The notes beneath the pieces were generated by a model. That model did no database searches and had not been told where the DNA came from. It saw only the letters and a list, made by a program, of their open reading frames with translations. From the NCBI GenBank assembly GCA_030407085.1, contig CM059584.1:62139501-62203500 (forward strand): a stretch of 64,000 nucleotides of DNA. The letters are read 5' to 3'. This document shows, piece after piece, positions 53,336 through 63,755 of this stretch. This DNA is from Trichopria drosophilae. Taxonomy: Eukaryota; Arthropoda; Insecta; Hymenoptera; Diapriidae. Every line of letters starts with the position of its first letter. The first letter of the stretch is position 1. Both the position numbers and the translations under genes were made by a program.

Positions 53336-53890
53336 TTGCAGTGCTCCCTCCCACTAGTAGCCACCCAACTAGTGGCCTCTTCTCACTAGTAGCATGATTC
53401 TCCCCCGATTAGTAGCACTTCTCCTCATGACAATATTTAGAGTGGTGGGGGGCACACTTGCCTTCCCTCAAACGGCTACTAGTCGGATTTTGTTTCTCCC
53501 GACCACGCTACTAGCGGTGGGGGGGGGGGGCACAGTATTAATCTGTAATGGCAAAGATAGCAGGCCGATTGCTGAGTGGGAGACACGGCTGCTTTACCAT
53601 CAGAGGGTATACTCTGATGATAAAGTAGTTCGTCGACTGTATCTGTCTGGGTTTCCCGTAGTTTTCCCAGACCCCGTGCAAATGCGATACAGAGGGGTCA
53701 AGTCGCTCTACGGGGCGCAGTAATGGGGGGACTGGCTCTGGGTGGGTGATCCTTGTGTTTGTCTAAAAAAAAGTATGGTCTTGTAATGTCTTTGAAACTC
53801 TGTCCGACCAATCCACCCGAGAGCCGACCCGCGAATAGGCTAAAAATGTCATTAAAGCGGGGGATAATTCCTTTCCTTTATCCTTTTTTT
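53336..53890. repeat. CTAGTAGC-rich block and dispersed repeat inside hAT
   Basis: Short CACTAGTAGC motifs in both orientations occur at 53352-53515, then a GC-richer block. 53735-53885 shares landmarks with the minus strand of 40015-40186 (GGGTGGGTGATC, CACCCGAGAGCCGACCCGCG, GTCATTAAAGCGGGGGA). Perhaps one independent element of about 550 bp; ends not resolved. Confidence 0.5.
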
Positions 53891-54703
53891 TTTTTTAATC
53901 TGTAATGATGGAATTTTGTAATAACAATTTTTTTGTATAAAATTTAACTTCATGTATATTAATTTTATATAAATTTCTTAAAGGCCTGCCTGAGGTGGAA
54001 AAAAGCGACAAATATTGCGATGATCTTTAAGAATTACGAACAACTTCTGAGATAAGTTCGTAATGTGTAGAGATTGGCGTAATATTTTCTCGATTTTTGC
54101 TCACTTCCGGGGCTCTTAAGTTTAAGGAAGATCTAATGTGCTCATTTGGTAAAATATTTATTTATGCTAAAAAATCTAAATTAAAAATGTTCAAATATAT
54201 TTAAAAATCTCTCCAGTTCTCTAAAAATATAATTCTGAGCTATATATACGAAAAAGTTCCAGAACCGGAACGAAAGTAAATGAGAATGGAGTGAACATTT
54301 TTAGAAATTATTATTTAGAGATGATTTTTCCTTATTTCTGAATCGATTGAACCATTGAACTGTCAATTTTCAGTATCATACAGATTATGTAGAATTACGT
54401 TACCAAAGTCCAAAATTTAATAAACAGTTTCAATCATTTTTAATTTAGATTTTTCGAAATATATTGCTGCTTTGCCAAATATGACTTTAGTCTCTCCTTA
54501 AGGAGGGTCTACACATATTACATTAATAATATTAGGATATTTAAATTTGATGACGAAAAATGTAGTTTTAAAAACAAACAGATTGTGCGCAAACAATATA
54601 TTACCGGGCATACATTAAAATTTATTAACATTAATAGAATACTTGAAATGTAATTGTTCTGACTAGTTATGAGTATCACATTAATTTTAAAAAGTTCTGA
54701 GTT

Positions 54704-55129
54704 CTAGTGAAACCATATGTCTTCATCAATACTTCGAAGAAAAACCAGAATGTCCAAATTTTTTGGAGACAATCTATTCCGCAATTGGTTCAAAATGAGT
54801 CCTGCGTGCGAAAACAAACGTTCGCAAGGAACGGATGTTGCCATTATGGGCAAGAACTTAAGAGCGATCTTGTACACATGGTTATACTGTTCTTTTAAGT
54901 TTTTCCATACCAATAATACCGGGTTCGGGTGTTCCTTTCTTGCGACGGGAGGTGCACTAATATAATTTTTAACCTCGGCTGGATAACCATCCGATGACTC
55001 GTATACATTATGAAAATGTTTATTCTGAATTCTTTGATCAAATTCGGACCACAAGTCGTCTTCTTTGCGTTCATCATGAGATGCTTCTTGCAGCTGGCGT
55101 TGATGCTCGTTCGTTTTAGTTGTTGCCAT
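54704..55129 (-). CDS. hAT transposase C-terminal fragment (dimerisation domain)
   Basis: A 141-codon frame on the minus strand. An acidic start (EASHDERKEDDLWSEFDQRI) is followed by NPVLLVWKNLKEQYNHVYKI and the hAT family C-terminal dimerisation signature LPIMATSVPCERLFSHAGLI, then RNRLSPKNLDILVFLRS. This corresponds to P.L.WW......P.L...A...L.IPATS.PSER.FS.AG. The N-terminal BED finger and the catalytic DDE region are missing upstream on this strand, so the product is at best a fragment. The frame is intact over the domain, which suggests a recent insertion or late decay. It lies inside the hAT terminal repeats. Confidence 0.85.
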   Translation of the reverse strand: MATTKTNEHQRQLQEASHDERKEDDLWSEFDQRIQNKHFHNVYESSDGYPAEVKNYISAPPVARKEHPNPVLLVWKNLKEQYNHVYKIALKFLPIMATSVPCERLFSHAGLILNQLRNRLSPKNLDILVFLRSIDEDIWFH

Positions 55130-56412
55130 TTCTACAACTACCAGTTGTGCTACAATTTTATGAAAATTTAAAAAAGTTTTAAAACCGAAACAACTTCTTA
55201 AAATCTGTCATTTTAAAATTAATTGTAATTAATAAGAATGTTTTAAAATTAATTAAATTCGTTGAATTTTTACATTAGTTTTTTAAATTTTGGTTAATAT
55301 AACCTAGTGATATTGTTGAAAATTGAATGAGAAACTAGTTTAAACTAGTTTATCCTTTCTCGTCTAATCATGAAGGAACATTATTTATTTCCGAAATTTC
55401 CCGTCCAACGTACAACCAAATCAAGTGACGTTTTTCTTGGTGCATCTATTATTAGAATTATGAGTAAAATTTTGCAAAAAAAGTTCCAATCTTTTTCGCA
55501 CTTTTCCAGTTTTGAGATTATACCGGTAATTATTCTACTTTTGGCTTCAGGAAGGCAAGATACCCTAAAATCATGTTATGAACAAAAATGTCGTAATATA
55601 TTGTTTATTGTTAAGAAATAAAAAATTGTTATTGATTATATGAATGAATGTTGAACGAAGAAGGGATTCGTATTCCTTAAAAAAATTGGGAATTGGACAA
55701 ATTTATTTTAATAATGTGTTATTTATTGTTGCCCTAATAGGCACTTAAAACTTTTTAATAATTGACGGATTTCAAAACATTCTCTAGAACTTCTCTGAAA
55801 AAAAATTTGAAAAAAGTTTCATTACTAAAGTTAAATAAAACTACGTATTTTTTAAAAATATCGTTTTTTATGATTTTTTAAAATACAAATACAAACATTT
55901 GTTTTAATTTTAATTATATTTGAGCATTATTTAAAGCTTCATAAAATTAGAATTAGTAAATACAACATTCCAAGTATTTGAAAATGGATGGGTATGATTG
56001 AATTAGTTACAGATCTTTTGCATAACATAAGCTACTATTTTATTTACGTAAAAAGTATTGTGACATATTAATTTGATTTTTGGAGGATAAAGAAGAATTA
56101 AAAAAGGTTTGGCGATATTTTTCTAACTGTAGAAATTTATTCATTTAATACAACTAATTTATAAAACGTGTTATCTAATCATTTCTGTAATTAATAATAA
56201 TGATCCGTATTAATAAAATTAGAGAAAACACGTTTCAGTTTTATTTAACGTCAAATTCGACAAAATAAGGTACAAAAAATAACTTAAATTAGGTTAAAAA
56301 GTATATTTAAAAAATTAGAAATTCCTTTAAAAAATACACAATAAATAATTTGAATAGCATTTAAGAAATTACAATAAATTCATAATAAAAAAAAAAAATA
56401 AAAAATAAAAAA

Positions 56413-56486
56413 AGCATCTGCGAGTACGCGAACTACAAAGGTTATATTCATAAGTCGAACGCTTTAACCACTCGGCTACAACAACC
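56413..56486 (-). tRNA. Degenerate tRNA-like sequence or SINE head
   Basis: On the minus strand TAGCCGAGTGGTTAAAGCG is an excellent A box, and TAGTTCGCGTACTCG is a disrupted B box. The flanks are A-rich downstream (56380-56412). A cloverleaf cannot be completed well, so it is a tRNA pseudogene or SINE fragment rather than an active gene. Confidence 0.35.
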
Positions 56487-57160
56487 CTTTACATATGATA
56501 GGCTGCAAAGCGGCTGATAAACTGCTAGCCGCAGTTATTTATTCGAAGCATTAACACACAAGGACTGTAGATTTTCCGCCGGCGCTCGGCTCCGCCAATC
56601 GCGCGCAACCTGCGAACCGCCATATTAAATATTCCAATTCGGACAATTGACGCGTCGAACAGTTGACGAATCGGACAGATGGCGCTGTAGACGGAAGAAA
56701 TTTTGTATTACGGATCCGTAACCGCCATATTGGTTTTCCGGATTCGGACAAATGACACTTCGGACAGCTGCACCGTACCCTTTTTAGGGCGCGCTTCCAT
56801 ATACGGCATATACATATACATATGTAGACTGTAATATATTCATTTTCCACTGAAACTTCTGGGGAATGATTTTGATTGGTCATGTCGTTATTCGCAACCA
56901 ATCAAAATCGTTCTAGAGATGTTCCGGTGGTGGAATGAATAATGAATGCAACGAACGAAAGTGGGTAAGGTAAGGCGCCACTAGCGACCTATCTGAGCAA
57001 ATTGCGAACTAAATGTCGAAAGTCGAGGGAAAAAGTCGATTTTCGACGATTTCGACATCGTTTTAGTCGATTGCAATTAATCGACTTTTCAACAGTAAAA
57101 GTCGATAGTCGACTAAGTCGAAGTCGACTTTTCCATCCCTAGGTCCTACTGTACATTGCT

Positions 57161-57427
57161 TTATCTGTGTCCAGTATCTCTTTCATTTAGCACATCATCT
57201 TCGACATCTTCAATTCTCTTCATTTTATTTCGAGCGCTGGTTATCGAATTATGGTGATACTGATTACACTTAGCCATTTCTTTTTGGATAAGTGTAATCG
57301 AATATCCACCGATTCTCAAATATTTGTAGAATTCTCTTTCGACGGCTTCTACGAGTTTTGGGTTAAGAATGGTTTGTCCTGCCGTGTTCTTCTGTTTCCT
57401 GATGCAGCTTCTAGATAGGGTTTCCAC
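57161..57427 (-). CDS. Hypothetical small ORF in the CACTA composite
   Basis: An 88-codon frame with a normal-looking charged composition (ILNPKLVEAVEREFYKYLRI, SITLIQKEMAKCNQ, NSITSARNKMKRIEDVEDDV). No domain is recognised. It could be part of a second CACTA gene, a cargo fragment or chance. It starts just after the pogo-like MITE. Confidence 0.25.
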   Translation of the reverse strand: METLSRSCIRKQKNTAGQTILNPKLVEAVEREFYKYLRIGGYSITLIQKEMAKCNQYHHNSITSARNKMKRIEDVEDDVLNERDTGHR

Positions 57428-57429
57428 TC

Positions 57430-58540
57430 CATGTACTCCAAAATTTAAAAGCCTTATGTTCTGAACATTTTTTTGTTCAATAACATTTTTTTTAAAAGTT
57501 GATGGTACTCGAGTTAAAAAATCAGGAATGCTTACCCATTATAAGTATTTTTTGAGGTTATGTCAAAAACCTGATGTGATGGAGTGAAATGGACTTCGGA
57601 TTCGGTTTCAGCGACCCAAAAAACATATAATAAGCATGGTGAGACCTCCAGGTCAGAACACAAATTTTTTTTTGTGTGGCTGTGTAATCGATTAAAAAAA
57701 TTAATTAATTCGTAAAATTGTATCGTTTGATAATTCGTATGTTTATTTAAAAGTATTGATGAAAACAATGTTATTGTACTTATTTCTCAATGCCTTTAAG
57801 TACCTTTATTAAAATATACTACAACTTGGTTAAAAACGTTGTAAAAAAAATTACTTCTACTTGCATTTAAAATTTTCAATTAAATTAGCAGAAATGTGAT
57901 TCAGACAAACAGTTATGATTTGTGGAAAAATGTTGTAATTGAAAAACAACAATTTTTTCATATGTTGGCCGCAAAAATGATTTGGCAAATATTTTTGGCT
58001 TATGAAACTTGTAGGTTATGACAAAAGAAATTACTTGCGAATTTAAATACTCAACTTATTTATTAAAAATTACATTTCTTACAAATTTATTCATAGAACA
58101 TGAAATTGTTGAATTTTTTATTTTCATTTTTAATGTCTTTTTTACATATAATGGGTGCAATGCTCACTTTGTTATTAAGTATAAATGATGAAAGGGTGGC
58201 CTTATAGTGAACAAAGAGGATGGGATTGTGCCATTTTTAAATTTTTCGGCTTTATTTCCTTCTGTAGTCGGAATCTTGACCGCCAGGTATAGAAGCGTTC
58301 CGAAAAATTGCCGAAAACTTATATGTCTTCAATACGGATGGAATTTATATTATTTTTTAGAAATTTCATTTTTATCGCCAGACGGAATGAGAGAGATTTT
58401 TCCCATTAAAAAATGGAAAGAATCTATCTCTGGCGTTTCATGCCGTATAAGTCGCCGTCAGTAAGGCTGCGTGGTGCAGACCTGCCTTATACGCCGTTGT
58501 TGAATTATACTATTGAGAAGTCTTTCATGTAGATGGTACA
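57430..58540. other. AT-rich interior of the CACTA composite
   Basis: No recognised coding sequence; AT-rich with poly-A/T runs. Confidence 0.4.
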
Positions 58541-58554
58541 CTGGATTCGTCAAA

Positions 58555-58992
58555 CTACGAGAATCCAGACCTCAATAATTAATCAACTATCGTGAAACTC
58601 ATCAAGTGTGAAGTACAATGTACAATCACACTCGACAAGGCAGATAGTGATTTTATCGTCTGGTGAGAAACATTAAGATGTTACATTTCTATTGGATAAC
58701 AATGGCGTCTTACTCGGCCAGGCGCCAAATTTAAATATAATGGGTGTAATGTTCACTGGATTTCTCAGTGGATTTGTCCATTACATTGCGGTGGGTATTA
58801 CACCGATTATATTTAAATTTTGCGCCTGGCCGAGTCAGACACCCCTGTCATCCAAGAGAAATGTAACATCTTAATGTTTTTCACCAGACGATAAAATCAC
58901 TATCTGCCTTATCGAGTGTGATTGTACATTGTACTTCATACTTGATGACTTTAACGATAGATAATTAATTATTGAGTTCTGGATTCTCGTAG
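58555..58992. mobile_element. 438-bp near-palindromic MITE
   Basis: CTACGAGAATCCAGA at 58555 is repeated inverted at 58992. The arms of about 200 bp (58555-58755, 58790-58992) match through AATAATTAATCA..., GAAGTACAATGTACAATCAC and GGCCAGGCGCAAA blocks, with a short central loop. The flanks do not show a clear duplication. It lies directly upstream of the CACTA transposase. Confidence 0.8.
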
Positions 58993-59119
58993 TACCATAC
59001 ATAGGATATTAATACTGAATTCATTCTCGCTAACTTCAATTCATGTAATCGCACATATTCAACTAGATTTATATCTAAACATTGGTAGCAACACAGCAGG
59101 TATATATCCAGATTTTGCT

Positions 59120-61488
59120 GTGCGGGAAGCACAAGAAAGCTTCAGCAAATTATGCTATGTTAACAATAGACAGTTCATTTCACGTTTCATGTATACTTTT
59201 ATTTACCGTACAAATAGATGGACAGGTCTACAGTCTATAATGATAACGATTTTTGCAGAGAGGGCAGTTACCAAAACTTCAAAGGACTCATCGCGAGATT
59301 ACGTTTGTGCCTGCAACAATATAAACGTAACAGAAGTTGTGCTGCTGATAATGAACCTAGGAAAAAAATATTCGTTGACATGGGTCGTCTTAATTGACAT
59401 TTTCAAAATATTAAATTACATTTTTAAACAGACTTTTTTCCCTACGACCAAGTACATGATGAGAAAAGTAATGGGGGTGGATACAAAAACATTAATTAAT
59501 CATGTAATTTGTAATGCATGCAGGAAATATTTAGGAGCAACTGAACACACACATTTTAGTATTACTTGTACCTGCGGCACAAGTCTAAATGCGTCATCTG
59601 TAGGTTCCTTTTTTATTGAGGTCAATGTTGAAGATCAACTGAAAGACCTATTCTCTAATCCAGCTATTCTTAATACACTTGGAGAAAGATTTACTAGATC
59701 AAAAGTAAACGACAATGGATTAGAGGACATTTTTGACGGACGTGTATATAGAAAATATAGCAAAGATGAAAAGTTACTCGGAAATCCATGGAATTTTTCG
59801 TACACTTTTAACACCGATGGATGTCAAGCTTCTGACAATTCGAAAGTCTCCATATGGCCTATATACATGATGTTGCATGAATTTCCTGACTATTTACGTA
59901 AAAAAAAAATGATGCCACTTGTTGGATTATGGGTTGCTAAATTTGAGCCAGACATGAATATATTTCTGCAACCATTCGTCGATAAGGCTAATAAATTATC
60001 TTCGGAAGGCTTTACATGGAACATGAACGGGACGGAAATAACAAGCAAACTATTTACACTAGGTGGTTGCGTCGATTCAGTAGCACGTTGTGCTATGCTG
60101 AACATGAAAAGATTCAATGGCATTTATGGATGTACGTACTGCGAACATCCAACAGAAAATATCAATGGTGTACGGACATACCCAATACAAAACGATGTAC
60201 CTACTTTACGTACTGATGAAGGAATAAAAAATAGTATGATGGAAAATTATTATAGCAACTGTGAGGATATGGGTGTTTGGGGACCATCGGCTTTGATGAA
60301 TTGAAAACATTTCAGCTTGACGGAGGGTATGATTGTCGATTTTATGCACTCATGTTTACTTGGAGTAACAGAATTATATACGAATATACTTACTTCCAAT
60401 GCAAATGAGAAATATTATATTGGCAATCCTGTGAATATCCATGTAATCAATCAAAGATTATTGTCCATGAAACCACCTTCGTGCCTAAACAAAATTCCTC
60501 GTAGTTTCAATGAGAAGAACCTATGGAAAGCTTCGGAATGGCTGAATTGGTCGCTCTACTATTCGTTAATATGTTTTCGAGGAGTTTTACGTAAAAAATT
60601 CTACAAACATTGAAGTAACTTCGTTGGAGCAATGGTAATATTACTGGATGAATCTATTACCGTAGAACAGTTAAATAAAGCCAAATTACTGCTTGTGACT
60701 TTTGTGGTGAAATTTGAAGAACTGTACGGGAAACATTATATGCACTATAATGTCCATTTATTGATGCACTTGGCAACCACCGTAAAGAATTGGGGTCCCC
60801 TGTGGGCAAATAGCACATTCGCATTCGAGAATCAAAACCGATTACTACTGAAGAAAAAAAAAATAATTATAGGATAGGTCAAGAAATTGTTCATAAGTTA
60901 TTACCTTATCAGCAAATTCCTATTTTACTACGAAAAGATATTATTTCTGAAGAAACCCGACATTTCTGCGATAGTGTTTTTAATAATAATGTGAGGAAAA
61001 ATACTCAAGAAATAGGCGATTGCTTCGTAATTGGACCCGGGAAAAGGGATGCATTAACGAAGGCGGAAGCACAATATATCGAAAATGAGTTAGGAATTGC
61101 AAATATAACGGAAGTACAAAAATATCATCGAATTATTTACAACGGTTATCGATATACCACGAATGCATATATCAAACACTATAAAAATAATAATTCCATT
61201 TTTGAAACAAGAAATGGCCAATATGGTTTGATTAAAAAAATATTGAAAATAAAGCATAATGGCGCCTACGATATAGTTATCTGTTTTGCAGAAATAGTCA
61301 TCGCGAGCCGCCCTTTTATTACTAATGATGACACAATTCAACATTTGAAGCGTTGTAGGAAAGTTAAACAGGATATAAATATTGCAAAATATTCTACGAT
61401 AGGTAGACCCTGTATCGTGATGCGAGCAGAAAATGATTATTTTCTAGGAACAATAGTGAAAGGTGCTTTAAGTAAAACTGTTAATTAG
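59120..61488 (+). pseudogene. CACTA (EnSpm, tnp2-type) transposase, disabled
   Basis: A frame from 59120 contains TNR..GLQSI then KYSLTWVVLIDIFKILNYIF, paired cysteines (NACRKYLG ... CTCGT), FNTDGCQASDNSKVSIWPIY, MPLVGLWVAKFEPDMNIFL, LFTLGGCVDSVARCAMLNMK, GCTYCEHP and, after a stop, GMIVDFMHSCLLGVTELYTN and WKASEWLNWSLYYSL. This series is diagnostic of tnp2-type transposases of CACTA elements. Two in-frame TGA codons (60302-60304, 60611-60613) and one frameshift in the A-run near 60850 disrupt it. The C-terminal part (60991-61488) is intact and is duplicated in the left arm. The true start probably lies upstream. Confidence 0.8.
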
Positions 61489-63755
61489 AAGTTCGTTAAC
61501 CCATTAACGCCGGGACGGACACTTTTTTCGCTTCAATTTCAATTCTGTATTTCGTATGAAAATCGACGTTCAAAAAAATTGAAAGGTATGTATCATACTA
61601 TTTTCGAGGTCGCTCTTCTCAATGGCGTTGTCAAAATTTAGCTATCTTAATAAGAAAATTAAATATAGCGATTTAAATGTCAAAAAGATGCAAAAAATCG
61701 GGTATACTTTTATATAAAACATTTTTTTCTCATCGAAAGAGTATTTGCCGTCACAAAATTCCTTCATGAAAGGTGAAGAAAATAGTTGTACTATTAAGAT
61801 ATATTTTTTAAATATTAAAAAACTAACATCGTGATAACAAAATGGCGACCGTAATGAGAAATTTCTATTTAAAACTTAACAAATTTCTTTCATGAAAACT
61901 ATAAACTTTAGAGAAAATTTTCTAAGCACATAAATGTTATAGAATAAGTAAAAGAATATTCTTAAATTTTTTTAGAATGCATTGATAAAAATTTTGATTT
62001 TTCAAAAATTTCAAAAATCGAATTTTGAAAAAAAAGTCATTTAAAAAATCTGAAAAAATTTGAAAATATTCTCTTACTAATTCTAAAACATTTTTGTTCT
62101 AAGCAAATTTAGTCTAAAGCCTATAATTTTCGAGAAAATAAATTATTATTCTTGAAATCTAGAAAAGTTTAAGTTTTTTTGTCTCGAAAACTATACACTT
62201 TGAAGAAAATTTCCTTAGAACAAAAATGTTTTAGAATTGGTCAAGGATTACTCTCAAATTTTTTCTGAATTTTTAAATGACTTTTTTCAAGATTCCAATT
62301 TTTCGAATTTTTCAAAAATCAAAAATTGCGTCAATACATTCTGAAAACAATTTTAGAATATTCTTTGACTCATTTAACGACATTTTTGTTCTTAGAAAAG
62401 TTGCTCTAAAATGTATAGTTCTCTTGAATTAAAGTTGTTAAGTTTTAAATAGAAATTTCTCATTGCGGTCGCCATTTTGTTATCACGATGTTAGTTTTTT
62501 AATATTTAAAAAATATATCTTAATAGTACAACTATTTTCTTCACCTTTCATGAAGGAATTTTGTGACGGCAAATACCCTTTTGATGAGAAAAAAATGTTT
62601 TATATAAAAGTATACCCGATTTTTTGCGTCTTTTTGACATTTAAATCGCTATATTTAATTTTCCAATTAAGATAGCTCAATTTTGACAACGCCATTGAAA
62701 AGAGCGACCTCGAGAATAGTAAGACACATACCTTTCAATTTTTTTGAACTTCGATTTTCAGACAAAATACAGGGTTGAAATTAAAGTGAAAAAAGTGTCC
62801 TTCCCGGCGTTAATGGGTTAAATAATACAAATATATAATAATATAATATTATAATAAAAATGTACAATTTCAGAAAATATGTAATAATGTGATATTTGAC
62901 AGTTCTTTGTAAACAATAGAAAAATATATGTAATACCAAAAAATTGTTGTGAACAGTAATAGTTTTCTCAAACATCTACAATACTACTCGAATATTTTTC
63001 CCACAAATTCCAAAAAATTTCGAAAAATTTATCATTAAAACCGTTTTTTTTTTGGACTATATCTAACACTTCGCGGCGTACCCCCCAACTTCACAGTTTT
63101 ATCTCTATCAAGTACATTTTTTTACATTTTGGTCGGCCATCTTAGATTCGCCAGTTTTTTGTTTGAAAATCTTACTTCACATTTGTAAGCCGCGTCTCAG
63201 AAAACTCCAGTATCCGAAACTTCATATACTTATGTCTAAAAGTTTCCGCAATAACTGATTTTTTTTCAGAAGGAGCTTTTTTTCAGACGACGTGCTTCTG
63301 GTGGAATGTGTGTCACAATCGCCACATGCAAAAATGTATGAAAATAACCAGAAAGACATGAATACTTAGAGAAATATATGGAAACAAATAAAAGCCTACA
63401 AAACTGTAAGAAAAGAGTACGAAAATGTACAGAAATGTAGATATGCGAACATAAATGTTTGAAAACGTACGTAAACGTGTGGAAACGTGCAGAAATGTGA
63501 GAAATAATTTGTGAGATACAAAATGGTACGACAATGTGAAAAAAAAAAAAACGTAAGAAAACGTACGAAAACGTGTATAAAAGTATAAAAACGTGCAAAA
63601 ATGTGAAGAAACATACAAAAGTGTATGAAATGTCCGAAATCCGATACAAAGGTACGTTTCTGTACGTTTCTGCACGTTTCTGCACGTTTCTGCACATTTC
63701 TGTATGTTTCTGTACGATTTCGTACGTTTTCATACATTTTTTATTTCCGCTGGGG
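61300..63755 (+). repeat. Right inverted arm of the CACTA composite (with MITE)
   Basis: Inverse of 51273-52458 apart from the 1.3-kb MITE at 61500-62817. Includes the transposase 3' end, AT-rich flank and subterminal repeats (63380-63735). Confidence 0.8.
61500..62817. mobile_element. 1.3-kb TTAA MITE (piggyBac-type)
   Basis: Ends CCCATTAACGCCGGGA and CCCATTAACGCCGGGA inverted, flanked by TTAA at 61496-61499 and 62818-62821. Inverted arms of about 390 bp (61500-61890, 62436-62817) include AACATCGTGATAACAAAATG. The middle is made of AT-rich units like those at 43195 and 12216. The left arm of the composite has the single empty TTAA at 52259-52262, which proves the insertion and its duplication. 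No transposase inside. Confidence 0.9.

Larger units (their letters stand above)
53196..57141. mobile_element. hAT DNA transposon, 3.9 kb, with 8-bp target duplication
   Basis: Ends TAGGGATGGAAAGTCG and the inverse CGACTTTTCCATCCCTA are flanked by GGTCCTAC at 53188-53195 and 57142-57149, a perfect 8-bp duplication as expected for hAT. Both subterminal regions (53205-53335, 57010-57135) are packed with AAGTCGA/TCGACTT motifs. A hAT dimerisation-domain gene fragment lies at 54704-55129 on the minus strand. Other segments (53340-53890, and a tRNA-like at 56413-56486) appear to be secondary insertions. Confidence 0.85.
52892..57151. mobile_element. pogo/Tigger-like MITE split by a hAT element
   Basis: Ends CAGTAGGACCTCTTTCC and its inverse are flanked by TA (52890-52891, 57152-57153). 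Without the hAT insertion the MITE is about 306 bp. Ends beginning CAGTAG and TA duplication are typical of pogo-type Tc1/mariner elements. The hAT element lies only a few bases from its right terminus. Confidence 0.75.
51273..63755 (+). mobile_element. 12.5-kb CACTA-type composite with 1.2-kb inverted arms
   Basis: Both ends read CCCCAGCGGAAATAAAAAAT inward and are flanked by TAA (51270-51272 and 63756-63758), a 3-bp duplication as in the CACTA/EnSpm superfamily. The left arm 51273-52458 is the inverse of 61300-63755 without the MITE at 61500-62817. The arms include subterminal repeats and the last part of the transposase gene. The Gag ORF of the surrounding non-LTR element becomes nearly continuous if the block and one TAA are removed. 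Ordinary CACTA elements share only short terminal repeats, so this looks like two inverted copies acting or trapped as one unit. Confidence 0.7.

Noticed and set aside
60302..60613. TGA codons read as selenocysteine
   Set aside because: No SECIS-like element was evident, CACTA transposases are not selenoproteins, and a frameshift follows; ordinary pseudogene stops.
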